Below are positions 35,026 to 44,243 of a DNA stretch of 64,000 bases, one piece after another. The DNA is from an uncultured Clostridia bacterium. GTDB taxonomy: Bacteria > Bacillota > Clostridia > Christensenellales > Borkfalkiaceae. The translations under genes were made by a program, and so were the position numbers. The DNA lies in the NCBI GenBank assembly GCA_947572415.1, contig CANPBT010000002.1, forward strand, positions 1 through 64,000. Reading direction: 5' to 3'. The notes beneath the pieces are model-generated. The model was not told the origin of the DNA. It did no database searches and saw only the letters and a program-made list of their open reading frames with translations. Each line of letters starts with the position of its first letter. Position 1 is the stretch's first letter.

Positions 35026-36717
35026 TCACCTTTTCTTTGCGGCGATTATTTCGCCGGCGCGTTTTTTCAGTTCGTCGAAATCAATGGGCTTCGACACGTG
35101 CCCGTCCATGCCCGCCGCTTCGGAAAGCTTTACGTCCTCCACGAAAGCGTCGGCGGAAAGCGCGATTATCGGCACGCTCCCTGCGTCGCCTTTGCCGCAC
35201 TTTCTTATCTCGCGCGCCGCGTCGCGGCCGTTGAGCCGCGGCATCTGAATGTCCATAAGTATAAGGTCGAACGAGTATTCGGGTTTTTCCGTAAATATAT
35301 CCACAGCCCGACGGCCGTCCGCGGCGTGGGTCATCACCGCGCCCTCGCTTTCGAGAATGTCAATCGCTATTTCCGCGTTGACCTCGTTATCCTCGGCAAG
35401 GAGTATCCTGCAACCCTCGAAGGTGAAGTCGGTTTCCTCCGCCTCCTCTTCCAAAGAAACCGGTTCGGACATATCCTGATTTACGTCGGCTACGGGCAAG
35501 GACAAAAATACCGAAAAATCCGTACCCTTGCCGAGAGTGCTGTCAATGACTATATTGCCGCCCATAAGCCGCACTATATTGTCGCAAATGGCAAGCCCGA
35601 GGCCCGTTCCGCCGTAGTTATGCGCCGTCGAAGCTTCCTCCTGCTCGAACGGACGCATTATCTTGCGTATGTTTTCGGGCGCGATGCCCTTGCCCGTGTC
35701 GCGGACGCGAATCATCAGCTGAACGCACCCGCCTATGTTGTCTAGCTGCTTGAAAGTAACCGATATCGTTCCGCCCGCCGGCGTGAATTTGTTTGCGTTC
35801 GACACGAGGTTGGTAACCACCTGCGTAAGCCTGAGCTCGTCGCCGACAAGGTAGCGCGCGGTAAAATCCACCGTTTCCACATTAAAGTTTATGCCCTTGC
35901 CCGTTATCGTGCCGTTGAACATATTTTTGATTTTTTCGGCGAAACCGAATATATCCATCTGGGTGTTGAAAAGCTGCATTTTTCCGCTTTCGATTTTGGA
36001 TATGTCGAGGATATCGTTTATCATTCCTAAAAGAAACACCGACAAATCGCCCGCGCGGTCGAGGTAGCCCAGCACCTTTTCCTTATCGTCGATATTCATT
36101 TTCGCAAGCGCCATCATACCCATAACTCCGTTCATCGGAGTACGGATTTCATGGCTCATACTCGAAAGAAACGACGACTTCGCCGCCGCCTGCACAAGCG
36201 CGGAGTCGAGCTCCTTTTTCATATCGCCGAGGGTCTTTTTCTGTTCGGTAATATCGTATATCGTAAACGCTATGTAATCTTTGCCGCCGTAATCAGCCGT
36301 ATTTGCGGTAAGCTTTGCGTATTTCCCGTCGCCGTAACAAAACTCGAAGTTAAACGCGTTTTCGCCGTTCCACCCGGAATATGCCTTGACGAACTCGCGC
36401 ACGTAGCTTCTGTCCACGTTTTCTTTGAGCGACTGCACGTCGCGCATGGCGTGCTCCGCCGTAACCTTGAAAAAGCGGTTTACTCCCGAGCTTACGTAAA
36501 CGGGCTTACCGCCGTTTTTATCGATAAGTATAAACGCGATTTCACCCTCGCCGAACACGCCCGTAAAAGCCGCCTTGCCCTCGGCTATAATCCTGCTTGC
36601 CTCCGCCTGTTTTGTCAGCTCGCGCTTTTTTAAAAGCATATGCAAAAAACACAGCGCCGCAACCGCCGCCGCAAGAGCAGTAAGTATTATGCTGTACGCA
36701 ACTACGAAAGCTACCAT
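35026..36717 (-). CDS. Hybrid sensor histidine kinase with C-terminal receiver
   Basis: The 563-residue protein has a single N-terminal helix (about 4-26) and a PAS-like domain (about 50-160, with the FTIYDIT(E)QKK end typical of PAS). The H box is FLSSMSHEIRTPMNGVMGMM, the N box LVSNANKFTPAGG, G1 VRDTGKGI and G2 GGTGLGLAI. The receiver domain (about 440-555) has CRILLAEDNEVNAEIA and DLILMDIQMPRLNGRD. There is no separate Hpt or output regulator in the window, so phosphoryl flow must end elsewhere. It is the first gene of the operon with the LRR lipoprotein and MoxR set. ATG after GGAGAAAG. Confidence 0.9.
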   Translation of the reverse strand: MVAFVVAYSIILTALAAAVAALCFLHMLLKKRELTKQAEASRIIAEGKAAFTGVFGEGEIAFILIDKNGGKPVYVSSGVNRFFKVTAEHAMRDVQSLKENVDRSYVREFVKAYSGWNGENAFNFEFCYGDGKYAKLTANTADYGGKDYIAFTIYDITEQKKTLGDMKKELDSALVQAAAKSSFLSSMSHEIRTPMNGVMGMMALAKMNIDDKEKVLGYLDRAGDLSVFLLGMINDILDISKIESGKMQLFNTQMDIFGFAEKIKNMFNGTITGKGINFNVETVDFTARYLVGDELRLTQVVTNLVSNANKFTPAGGTISVTFKQLDNIGGCVQLMIRVRDTGKGIAPENIRKIMRPFEQEEASTAHNYGGTGLGLAICDNIVRLMGGNIVIDSTLGKGTDFSVFLSLPVADVNQDMSEPVSLEEEAEETDFTFEGCRILLAEDNEVNAEIAIDILESEGAVMTHAADGRRAVDIFTEKPEYSFDLILMDIQMPRLNGRDAAREIRKCGKGDAGSVPIIALSADAFVEDVKLSEAAGMDGHVSKPIDFDELKKRAGEIIAAKKR

Positions 36718-36773
36718 TTACACTTTCTCCGTATCGGGTATATATAAGCCGTTTTGCATACTTATACATAATA

Positions 36774-36802
36774 ATGATATCATAAGCAAAAAAATTTTGC
36801 AA
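36774..36802 (-). promoter_or_regulatory. Promoter of the hybrid kinase-LRR-MoxR operon
   Basis: TTGCAA (36802-36797), a 17-bp spacer, and TATCAT (36779-36774). The 5' leader is about 50 nt. Confidence 0.55.
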
Positions 36803-36840
36803 TAACTTGAAGCAGGCAATTTATGCATATTCGCACGGCA

Positions 36841-36875
36841 AAAAGAGGGACGGGGCAACAACTCGCCCCGTCCCT
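36841..36875 (-). terminator. Second terminator after the GH16 gene
   Basis: AGGGACGGGGC (36846-36856) pairs with GCCCCGTCCCT (36865-36875), followed on the minus strand by CTTTTTG. Confidence 0.8.
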
Positions 36876-36879
36876 TAGA

Positions 36880-36916
36880 AAAAACTTATCACCGCCGTTT
36901 CATCCCGAAACGGCGG
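36880..36916 (-). terminator. First terminator after the GH16 gene
   Basis: CCGCCGTTTC (36892-36901) pairs with GAAACGGCGG (36907-36916), followed on the minus strand by TGATAAGTTTTTTC. It lies 10 bp after the GH16 stop codon, in tandem with the next hairpin. Confidence 0.7.
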
Positions 36917-36925
36917 CGCCCTTAT

Positions 36926-37723
36926 TTAATTTTCCGGTACGAAAGCGAACCACTCGTACTGCGCGGTTGCGGGCAGAGCGGATTCGTCGAAAACTCCGCT
37001 CCACTCGTCCGCGCCGCGGACGTTCCATACGTTCATCATAAGCTGCATGGGGTTTGTGGGAAGATTTTCCGTCGCGCGGTACACAGCCGTTCCGTCGACG
37101 TACCAGACAATGCAGTCCTTTTTCCACTCGAAAGCGTATTCGTGGAAGCTTTCGGCGGCGTCGTAGCCGAGGTCGAACAAAAACGTATGCCCTTTGTCGG
37201 AGCCTTTCGTGAAATAATTGAACTGTATTTTAGTAGTGTCTTTGCCGAGAAACTCGATATCTATTTCGTCCCATACGGGTTTGTTCGTATAGGTGAAATA
37301 CGAGGAAATTATGCCCGAGCCCTTAGCGGCTTTCATTCGCACCGAGTAAAACCCGTAAGAGTACAGCTTGTCGGTACGGTATTCCGCGCCGCCGTAGCTA
37401 TTGCCCTCCTTTACAACCGACATGCTCATTACTCCGTCGGATACGGTCGCGCAGCTTTTGCGCCAGGTGCAGTTGAAATTGCCGCCGTTGGAGTAACCGT
37501 TTGCCCAGTAAAAATCGGACGACGCGCCGTCCTTAAACCGCACGGTTTTTTCGTTTTCCGAAGTCAGTCGGTCGGGGATACCCGCCGCGGACTCGTGCGG
37601 GGTGAACGTCGGCGTCGGGGGCGCGGAGTCGGGCTTTTGAAGCTCGGACGGCGCGCAGCCGTTTAGCGCAAACATCGTTGCAAACGATAACAGTATCGGT
37701 AAAGTTCGTTTGATTTTAAACAT
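36926..37723 (-). CDS. GH16 lipoprotein, licheninase-like beta-glucanase
   Basis: The 265-residue protein has a lipoprotein signal (MFALNGC) and a GH16 beta-jelly-roll. The catalytic motif WDEIDIEFLG gives E153 as nucleophile, D155 and E157 as acid/base. YGFYSVRMKA, MMNVWN and DGTAVYR are typical of bacterial beta-1,3-1,4-glucanases (lichenases). The predicted substrate is mixed-linkage beta-glucan. The oligosaccharides released would suit the neighbouring GH3 beta-glucosidases. It is the last gene of module 2, after the Big_2 lipoprotein. Start ATG after AAAGGAAAC. A hairpin lies between it and the preceding gene, so its dose may be lower. Confidence 0.9.
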   Translation of the reverse strand: MFKIKRTLPILLSFATMFALNGCAPSELQKPDSAPPTPTFTPHESAAGIPDRLTSENEKTVRFKDGASSDFYWANGYSNGGNFNCTWRKSCATVSDGVMSMSVVKEGNSYGGAEYRTDKLYSYGFYSVRMKAAKGSGIISSYFTYTNKPVWDEIDIEFLGKDTTKIQFNYFTKGSDKGHTFLFDLGYDAAESFHEYAFEWKKDCIVWYVDGTAVYRATENLPTNPMQLMMNVWNVRGADEWSGVFDESALPATAQYEWFAFVPEN

Positions 37724-37739
37724 TTTGTTTCCTTTTGAT

Positions 37740-37767
37740 TTAACGGCGGCATGAAAGCCGCCGTTAA
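37740..37767 (-). terminator. Hairpin between the Big_2 lipoprotein and GH16 genes
   Basis: TTAACGGCGGC (37740-37750) pairs perfectly with GCCGCCGTTAA (37757-37767). On the minus strand it is followed by ATCAAAAGG, without a T-run, so it is more likely a partial terminator or mRNA-stabilising hairpin. Confidence 0.45.
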
Positions 37768-37791
37768 AGAAAGTTTATATAATTTCGTATA

Positions 37792-39522
37792 TTATTCCGC
37801 GGTTACGTTTTTGAACTTGAATCCGCCGATCGTTACGTTGCCGCTGTGCTTGTTGTGCGCATCGTTTTCGTAAGCGGTATCGAAGCACATCTGCATTTCA
37901 ACGGGCGTACCGTGATCGCCGTCGGGCTGATAGGTGATATAAATTGTAGCCGTCGCGCCCGCTTCGATGCTTATCGTCGTGCCGCCCCACTGCGTATCGG
38001 TCTTGGTGCTTGCGCCTTCGGCAACCGATTTAACGGCGCACTCGAATATATCCGTACCGTTGGGGTCTTTGGTGGCGACCGTTCCGTTAAGGTCGAGGCG
38101 AAGCTTCATAGTCTCCGTGCCGTCGTTTTTGATTGTAAACGCGAACGTATTGCAGTTTGCCACGTTTGCCCCTTCGGGAATGGTGAATATAATCCTTTCG
38201 TAGGTGTCGCTTTCCACGTTTGTATATTTAACCGTGTAAGAATTACCTTCGTCGGTGGTCTTGATATCGTATTTATCGGTATCGATACCATCGGTTACGA
38301 GCGTAAGCGAGGATTCGGTTGCGCCGGACATATCGGGGATTTTGGTCGAGAAGTCGGGTTTTTCGGTCTTTTCGTCCGCTTCGCCCAAATCCGTCCAGTG
38401 AAGCTTGTCGATTGAAACGTTTACCGTTTCGCCGGGTGCGCCGAGCAAGCCGAGCAGGAAGAACGCAGCCGACTCAACGTTGTCGTAATTGCCTGCGGGA
38501 TAGTTAACGCCCCAGTCGCCGTGTCTGAATTCGACGGAAAGATTATTTTCGCCCGCCACAATCTCGGTAGCTTCGGGTTTCGGGTCTTTACCGATAGTAT
38601 TCATTTCGATTTTGCCTGCAACGCTGGAAGTAAGCGTGAAATCGAGCCTGTAATTGTGGTTGACTTCGAGCTTGCCGCCGTCCTGCCCTTTCGAGCTGCG
38701 GTAGGTTATCTGGATTATAGACGAATTGTTTGCACCGCCGTCGCGTTCGTCTACCTTGAAGGTAAGGTTTATTTTGCCCGCTTCGGAGCCTTCGGTAGAA
38801 TCCTGATAATACGCTTCTATCATTTCCGACTTACCGCCGACGTAGTTTGCGGGATCGTTCCAGTAGCCCCATTTGTTGGTGGGCACTTTGTTCTGTTCGT
38901 AGTACTCGATTGCTTCATAACCTGCGGGTTTTGTCCACGTAACCGTAACTTCGCAGGTTGCCTTCTGGTTAGCGCCGTGGCGGGTGGCGGTGATAGTCGC
39001 GCTGCCCTCTCTGAGCGCCGTTACTTTACCGTTTTCGTCCACCGTTGCGATAAGCTCGTCGGAAGAAGCCCAGTCAACCGTTTCGGTTGCGACAGCCGAG
39101 CCGTCCTTTTTGACCGTTGCGGTCAGGGTTTCTTCACTGCCTCTTTCAAGCGAAAGCGTGGGTTTGCTTATTTCCACGGTAATATTTTCAACCGTAACGG
39201 TGCAGGTTGCCGTCTTGTCGCCCGCTTTCGCGGTTATCGTCGCCGTACCCGCCGCTTTTGCCGCGACTACGCCTCTCGTAACCGTTGCAACGTTTTCGGC
39301 GGAGGAAGTCCATTCCTCGACCTCGCCTTCAGTACCGTCGGAAAGGGTTACCGTAGCTTTAAGCCTCTGCGTGTCGCCGGGGCCGAGCGTAACCGTCGTC
39401 ACGTCGAGCTTGACGCTGTCAACTTTCGGGCCTTTGTTCGTGTCGCACGCGGCAAACGCAAACATAAACACTAACGAAAGTGCGCACGCCAACATAGAAA
39501 AGAATACTTTTCTGAGTTTCAT
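37792..39522 (-). CDS. Big_2-domain lipoprotein with C-terminal glycan-binding-like domains
   Basis: The ATG at 39522 (AGGAGAAAAAG upstream) is preferred to the one at 39540. The protein of about 576 residues has a lipoprotein signal ending FAAC. Two bacterial Ig-like group 2 domains follow (about 20-100 and 100-180, each with the ATV/IATVDENGKVTALREGSATIT pattern). Two beta-rich regions of about 170-190 residues come next; the first ends in VNVSIDKLHWTDLG, like CBM4/9-type modules. No catalytic residues are recognised. It takes the same place in module 2 (between GH3 and a second glycosidase) as the InlB-repeat lipoprotein in module 1, so a surface binding role is inferred. Confidence 0.75.
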   Translation of the reverse strand: MKLRKVFFSMLACALSLVFMFAFAACDTNKGPKVDSVKLDVTTVTLGPGDTQRLKATVTLSDGTEGEVEEWTSSAENVATVTRGVVAAKAAGTATITAKAGDKTATCTVTVENITVEISKPTLSLERGSEETLTATVKKDGSAVATETVDWASSDELIATVDENGKVTALREGSATITATRHGANQKATCEVTVTWTKPAGYEAIEYYEQNKVPTNKWGYWNDPANYVGGKSEMIEAYYQDSTEGSEAGKINLTFKVDERDGGANNSSIIQITYRSSKGQDGGKLEVNHNYRLDFTLTSSVAGKIEMNTIGKDPKPEATEIVAGENNLSVEFRHGDWGVNYPAGNYDNVESAAFFLLGLLGAPGETVNVSIDKLHWTDLGEADEKTEKPDFSTKIPDMSGATESSLTLVTDGIDTDKYDIKTTDEGNSYTVKYTNVESDTYERIIFTIPEGANVANCNTFAFTIKNDGTETMKLRLDLNGTVATKDPNGTDIFECAVKSVAEGASTKTDTQWGGTTISIEAGATATIYITYQPDGDHGTPVEMQMCFDTAYENDAHNKHSGNVTIGGFKFKNVTAE

Positions 39523-39563
39523 AAATCTTTTTCTCCTCATTTAAATTTTATTTTTTACAAAAG

Positions 39564-42500
39564 TCAGCCGTTGTCCGTATCGGCGTCGCCGTTTACGGAA
39601 GCTTCGGCGGGCTGTTTTTTATTCCTCAAAATATTCCTGACGAGGAAGTACGCCATTACGCCTGCGCCAGCCGCAAGCGCGACTTCGACGAGGACGACGT
39701 ACGCTATCCAAGTGAGGTCGTATTCCGCCCCGCCCATATCGGAAGGTACCGCGTTGGGGTCGTAGGATTTAGCGGTGTTTTCGGTGTCGACGAGCGTCCA
39801 AAGCACGTCGTGCGCAACCTTGCGCCCGAGCGCCGCGGCGGTAGCGTCGTTATTGAGCGAACTGAACAGACCGCCTATACCGTTCGAAAGCCAGATATCG
39901 TTGCCCGCCCAGATGCCGAGATAAGGAGGCATATAGTCGTCGCTTGCGTTTACCCAGTCGGTAACAACCGTTCCGTTGAAGCCCCATTCGTTTCTGACGA
40001 TTTCTGTCATCAGACCGTAGTTCGCGCCCGACCATACTCTGCCGAGACGGTTCATACTCGTCATAAGCGCGTTGCCGCCGCCTTCTTTAATCATCAATTC
40101 GAAGGGTCTGAGATAAATTTCGCGCAAAGTCTGCTCGGTAAGGAAGGTGAACAGACCTTCACGGTTCTTTTCGCTGTCGTTGACCGCGAAATGCTTGACG
40201 TAAGAATATACGCCCATTTGCTTCGCGCCGAGGACGGTGCCCGCGCAAATCATGCCCGAAAGCAAGCTGTCCTCCGAATAATATTCGCCGTTTCTGCCGC
40301 CGAACGGGTTGCGGTGAATATTCGCGCCCGGCGCGTACCAGCCTTTAAGCCCGGGCATCGAGCTTGCCTCTCTGCCTACGCTCAGACCGAATGCGTGCGC
40401 AAGCTCCACATTCCACGTCTGCGCAAGCATAGTCGCGGTAGGATAAGCAACGAACTTGCAGGGCGTTGAACTGGTTACGCGGGTATTGAAGCCCGCAGGG
40501 CCGTCCAGATCGACGTATTCGCTCTTTTCGATGCTGGGCAGCGCAGCCGTTTTGAAGTAGCCGTCGCTGATTAAGTTGACAAGTTCTTTTGCGGTTATCT
40601 GCGCAATTAACTTATCCCAGATTTCGTCGTCGTAGGTCTTTGTGCCTCTGACGTCGTTGACGGTCAAACCCGAATTAACCACTTCGGGCATGGAGGTAAT
40701 GTTGCCGTAGCCCGCATATTCGAGCTGCTCTGCCGTGGGCTTTTTCGCCTTTGAAATCTGTTCGGCTTCAGCCGTCCTCGTCCTTGCCGTCGTCTGCTTC
40801 TGAGGATAGGAATTTTTGAAGTTTTCCCTCGTCAGATATTTTACGGGCGTGGATTCGTGGCTGCCGTCGAGGTCTGATTTGTCAATCGTCTTATCGTTGC
40901 CCTTGCCGTCCTTGTTTGTGAAGCGGTTTTCAACCGTCTCGCCCGTCTTTTCGTCCGTATCGTATTTGTATCCCGCCGCGGGCACGGTAAACTCTATAAC
41001 GGCTTCCGTATCGGAGTTCCTGTGCATGGTCGCAGCTTCGTGCGAGTTTTTCATAAGGCGGAGCTGATACTTGCCTCCGTCCAGCTCGTACCCGGCATGC
41101 CCGTTGTTGTTTTTATCGTAACAGTCGTACGAAGCCATGCTCTGAACGGTAAGCTCGAGCTTGACGGTGTCCGCTTCGCCGGGGGCGATTACGCCCGTCT
41201 TTGCGAACGCGCCGAGGTTAACGTACGCCTTTTCTATGCCGCCCGAAATATACTCGGGTGTGTAATACAGCTCGACCACGTCCATTGAGGGATAGTCGCC
41301 GGTATTGTGAACCACTACGGTAACTTCGATTTTACCGTCTTTGGGCAGCTCGCCGTTCTTCTGTTCCTTGTCGTTGATTTTCACGTCGGTCACTTCCCAC
41401 TCGAACTGCGAATAGGAAAGTCCGTAGCCGAAAGGATACTGCACCACCTTTTCGTAGCCGCCGTTATCGGCCCAGAAGCCCTCTTTATCGGCGGTTTCGT
41501 ACCACTTGTAGCCGACGTATATGCCCTCGCTGTAATCGATATACGCCCTGTAACGGTCGCTGTCGCTTTTTGCGTTGGAATAAGTGTTTATAGCGCCGTC
41601 GTTGCTCTCCGCGCCGTAGTTTGCCATCGCGGGATTAGTGCCGAGGATATCGTACGCATAGGTATCGGCAGTCCTGCCCGAGGGAGAAACCTTGACCGTT
41701 TCCATAAGCGTGTTGCCCGCCGCGTCGGTTTTATATATTACGGTGCCGTCCTCGTTGTACTTGACGTTGCCGTTTTCGTCGCGTTCAGGCACGGGCGACT
41801 GCTTCTCGCCGCGGAGGACGTTGATTAATCCGTTAACGCCGGTAAGCCCGGTTATTCCCACCAAAAGCGCGCCGTCTATCTCTTTATCGTCGATAAAGCC
41901 CGTTTCCATGGTGTTTGCCGTGTTGAGTATAACGATAACCTTATCGCACGTTTCTTTGGCAACGGCAATCATTTCTTCCTCTTCGGTCGCAAGCTCGAGA
42001 TAGTGTCTGTCGTTGACGGTAATGTTCGTCGTCGACTTGTTTTTCTGCTCCTGCTTTACCTGGTTGAGTTTTAAATCCTTGCTTTCGCTGCCCGTTCTGC
42101 CGATTACTACGAGCGCTACGTCCGAATGGGCGATTATGCTGTTTTTAATCGATTCGGTATAAAAACCCGTACCGGGCTCGTGTATCGTGAAAATCTTTTC
42201 GGAGCCGAAGCTAGTACCGCCCCTGTACTCCAGATCGTCGACGGGGTTGTACACCGTCGTATGGTCGCAGTAGAACTTTTCATACATATCCGCGAGGTCT
42301 TTATTATATTCGATACCCGCCTTGTCAAGCGCGGGGAAGAGTTTAACTTTTTCAAGCTCGGTATTCGAATAACCCGAACCGAAAGCCGAAGTCATCCAGT
42401 CGAATGCCGCCCAACCGAACACGTTGACTTTCGCTATTTCTTCTTTGGAAAGAGGCAAAGCGGGTATCCCCTTGCCGTCCTTTTCGTTTTTAAGAAGGAC

Positions 42501-42713
42501 AACGCCTTCTTCGACTATGTCTTCGCACAAAGCGGTACCGCCTTCGAGAACGGCTGCGTCGGTAGTCTGCGCGCGTCCGTACAACCAAAGACTGATATCC
42601 TGCCAGAACATGGTCGCGGCGATAACGAGCGCAAGCATAATTGCAACAACCGCCGTTATGCTCGGCACGAATATCGCAAGCGATTTTTTAACAGACATTG
42701 CTTTTTTTGCCAT
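39564..42713 (-). CDS. Membrane-anchored permuted GH3 (copy 3)
   Basis: The ATG at 42713 with AAAGGAGA is the likely start (an in-frame ATG at 42797 lies between promoter and RBS). The protein of about 1049 residues has an N-terminal helix (SLAIFVPSITAVVAIMLALVIAATMFW), the GH3 sandwich domain with EGVVLLKNE and GRTGSESKDLK, PFGYGLSYSQFEW, and an Fn3-like domain. The barrel shows LDGPAGFN, NIHRNPFGGRNGEYYSEDS, KHFAVNDSEKNR and GTVVTDWVN (D919, candidate nucleophile). A C-terminal helix (WIAYVVLVEVALAAGAGVMAYFLV) precedes a charged tail. It follows the LytTR regulators of module 2 and has promoter-proximal LytTR-type repeats. Confidence 0.9.
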   Translation of the reverse strand: MAKKAMSVKKSLAIFVPSITAVVAIMLALVIAATMFWQDISLWLYGRAQTTDAAVLEGGTALCEDIVEEGVVLLKNEKDGKGIPALPLSKEEIAKVNVFGWAAFDWMTSAFGSGYSNTELEKVKLFPALDKAGIEYNKDLADMYEKFYCDHTTVYNPVDDLEYRGGTSFGSEKIFTIHEPGTGFYTESIKNSIIAHSDVALVVIGRTGSESKDLKLNQVKQEQKNKSTTNITVNDRHYLELATEEEEMIAVAKETCDKVIVILNTANTMETGFIDDKEIDGALLVGITGLTGVNGLINVLRGEKQSPVPERDENGNVKYNEDGTVIYKTDAAGNTLMETVKVSPSGRTADTYAYDILGTNPAMANYGAESNDGAINTYSNAKSDSDRYRAYIDYSEGIYVGYKWYETADKEGFWADNGGYEKVVQYPFGYGLSYSQFEWEVTDVKINDKEQKNGELPKDGKIEVTVVVHNTGDYPSMDVVELYYTPEYISGGIEKAYVNLGAFAKTGVIAPGEADTVKLELTVQSMASYDCYDKNNNGHAGYELDGGKYQLRLMKNSHEAATMHRNSDTEAVIEFTVPAAGYKYDTDEKTGETVENRFTNKDGKGNDKTIDKSDLDGSHESTPVKYLTRENFKNSYPQKQTTARTRTAEAEQISKAKKPTAEQLEYAGYGNITSMPEVVNSGLTVNDVRGTKTYDDEIWDKLIAQITAKELVNLISDGYFKTAALPSIEKSEYVDLDGPAGFNTRVTSSTPCKFVAYPTATMLAQTWNVELAHAFGLSVGREASSMPGLKGWYAPGANIHRNPFGGRNGEYYSEDSLLSGMICAGTVLGAKQMGVYSYVKHFAVNDSEKNREGLFTFLTEQTLREIYLRPFELMIKEGGGNALMTSMNRLGRVWSGANYGLMTEIVRNEWGFNGTVVTDWVNASDDYMPPYLGIWAGNDIWLSNGIGGLFSSLNNDATAAALGRKVAHDVLWTLVDTENTAKSYDPNAVPSDMGGAEYDLTWIAYVVLVEVALAAGAGVMAYFLVRNILRNKKQPAEASVNGDADTDNG

Positions 42714-42795
42714 TTCTTTTTCTCCTTTAATTATTATTTCATACTTCGGCGCCGCGGCTCGGCAAAAAACCGCATTCGGCGCGTTGCTATGTAGC

Positions 42796-42863
42796 ATTAT
42801 AAAAAAAGGAAAATTATTTTACAAGAAGCGTTCCTTAAACTGTAATATTATTTCATAAACTGT
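42796..42863 (-). promoter_or_regulatory. Promoter of GH3 copy 3 with LytTR-type direct repeats
   Basis: On the minus strand ACAGTTTAT (42863-42855) and ACAGTTTAA (42843-42835) are separated by 11 bp. Both match the AgrA/LytTR half-site consensus. They lie just upstream of TTGTAA (42824-42819), a 17-bp spacer, and TATAAT (42801-42796). The distal repeat is next to the kinase stop codon. Confidence 0.65.
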
Positions 42864-42869
42864 CAGTTA

Positions 42870-44243
42870 TTACAATTTTTCGCGTCTGCTGAAAATAATG
42901 TTTAAGTGGAATATGTTGTCGGAAACGAACGTCGTGAGCTCGCCGCCGTATTTTTTTACTATCATCCTAAGGCTGCGCATACCGAATCCGTGGCTGTTTT
43001 TATCTTTTTTTGTTGTAATAGGCAGCCCGTCCTCAAACTCGCGCACGCCGTTAAAATAGTTTTCCTCCTGAACGAGGATAAACCCGCCTTTCGCCTTTAC
43101 CGATAAATTTACTATACGCCGCGCCTTGTCCTCTATTTCCTTGACCGCCTCCAACGCGTTGTCTATCAGGTTGCCGAAAAGGCAGTACAAATCACCCGCT
43201 TCCATAAACTCGAGTTTTTCACCGTCGATCATACACGAAAAATTAATTTCGTTCTGCTCGCAATAAAATCCTTTTTCGGTGATAAGCACGTTTAAAAGCT
43301 GATTGCCCGTATCCTTTTTGAGGTCGTAAAACGAAATACTGTCGCGCAGGGCCTTAACCGCATCCGCGCCCATATCCCCCTGCGCCATAAGCGCGTCGAG
43401 CTTGTATTTTATATCATGACACTTTATATTTATAAGCTCGATACTGTCTTTGGAAATCCGGTACTGCCTTTCGCCCTGGCGTATCGCGTATTTGAGATAC
43501 TCGACCTCTTTTAAAAGCCGACTTTCTACTATGGATTTGGAAGCGAGAAGTATTACTATCACGCAACAAACCGCCGAAAACGCGTTGCCCGTCTGTCGCA
43601 GCACGTAGTAAACGTCGTTGTCAAACCTGTTCTCGCGTTCGACGCACAGCTTCGCAAAGTACAAATCTTCGACCGAGCACAGAAAAATCGTTATGCCGAG
43701 GATAAAAAACGTAAGCAAAATCATCTTGTAATTCAGCTCTTTGTCCTGAAGCTTCGAGGTAATCCTGCGTATAAACAGAAACCAGAACGCGGCTACGCAT
43801 ACGGCGAAAATCGTATAATACATAAGGCGGTAATACAAATCGAAATTCGCTCCCCAGCCGTCGTACAGCCTGAGCTTTTCGCCGAACGTCCAGACAATCA
43901 GGTATACCTTATACGCAAGGTTCTGCGCCGCGTAAGCCATTCCGCAACAGAAAAGCACCGTAAAATAGCTCTCTTCGAAGCATAACCAGGCAAACACTGT
44001 AAACACCGCAAACAGAAAGGTATATACGAGTATCCTTCCCCACAGCGTGCCGCCGAACGCAGTATAGAACCAGGCTACGGGCAGACCTATCGCAAAGACG
44101 GCTACAAACCCGAGGACGGCGCGTAAAACGAATTTGTTTCTGCGGTTCAGCTTATGCAGAAAAAGTACGGCAAAAACCGAGTATTCGAAGAGAAATTCGA
44201 CGATTATTATACCGTACATATGGAGTATTTGCGTAAACGTCAT
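42870..44243 (-). CDS. GHKL sensor histidine kinase, AgrC-like (module 2)
   Basis: The 457-residue protein has six or seven hydrophobic segments in the first 215 residues, then a coiled linker (LKYAIRQGERQYRISKDS). The H box is INIKCHDIKYKLDAL, and a GHKL domain follows (LFGNLIDNALEAVKEIED N box, SHGFGMRSLRMIVKKYGGEL G2). Its ATG overlaps the stop codon of the response regulator (TAATG). It is homologous in layout to the kinase of module 1 but clearly diverged. It also lacks an adjacent agrB/agrD. Confidence 0.88.
   Translation of the reverse strand: MTFTQILHMYGIIIVEFLFEYSVFAVLFLHKLNRRNKFVLRAVLGFVAVFAIGLPVAWFYTAFGGTLWGRILVYTFLFAVFTVFAWLCFEESYFTVLFCCGMAYAAQNLAYKVYLIVWTFGEKLRLYDGWGANFDLYYRLMYYTIFAVCVAAFWFLFIRRITSKLQDKELNYKMILLTFFILGITIFLCSVEDLYFAKLCVERENRFDNDVYYVLRQTGNAFSAVCCVIVILLASKSIVESRLLKEVEYLKYAIRQGERQYRISKDSIELINIKCHDIKYKLDALMAQGDMGADAVKALRDSISFYDLKKDTGNQLLNVLITEKGFYCEQNEINFSCMIDGEKLEFMEAGDLYCLFGNLIDNALEAVKEIEDKARRIVNLSVKAKGGFILVQEENYFNGVREFEDGLPITTKKDKNSHGFGMRSLRMIVKKYGGELTTFVSDNIFHLNIIFSRREKL

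Noticed and set aside
38521-39474. A 317-codon plus-strand open frame
   Set aside because: Antisense to the Big_2 lipoprotein gene; no motif or RBS.
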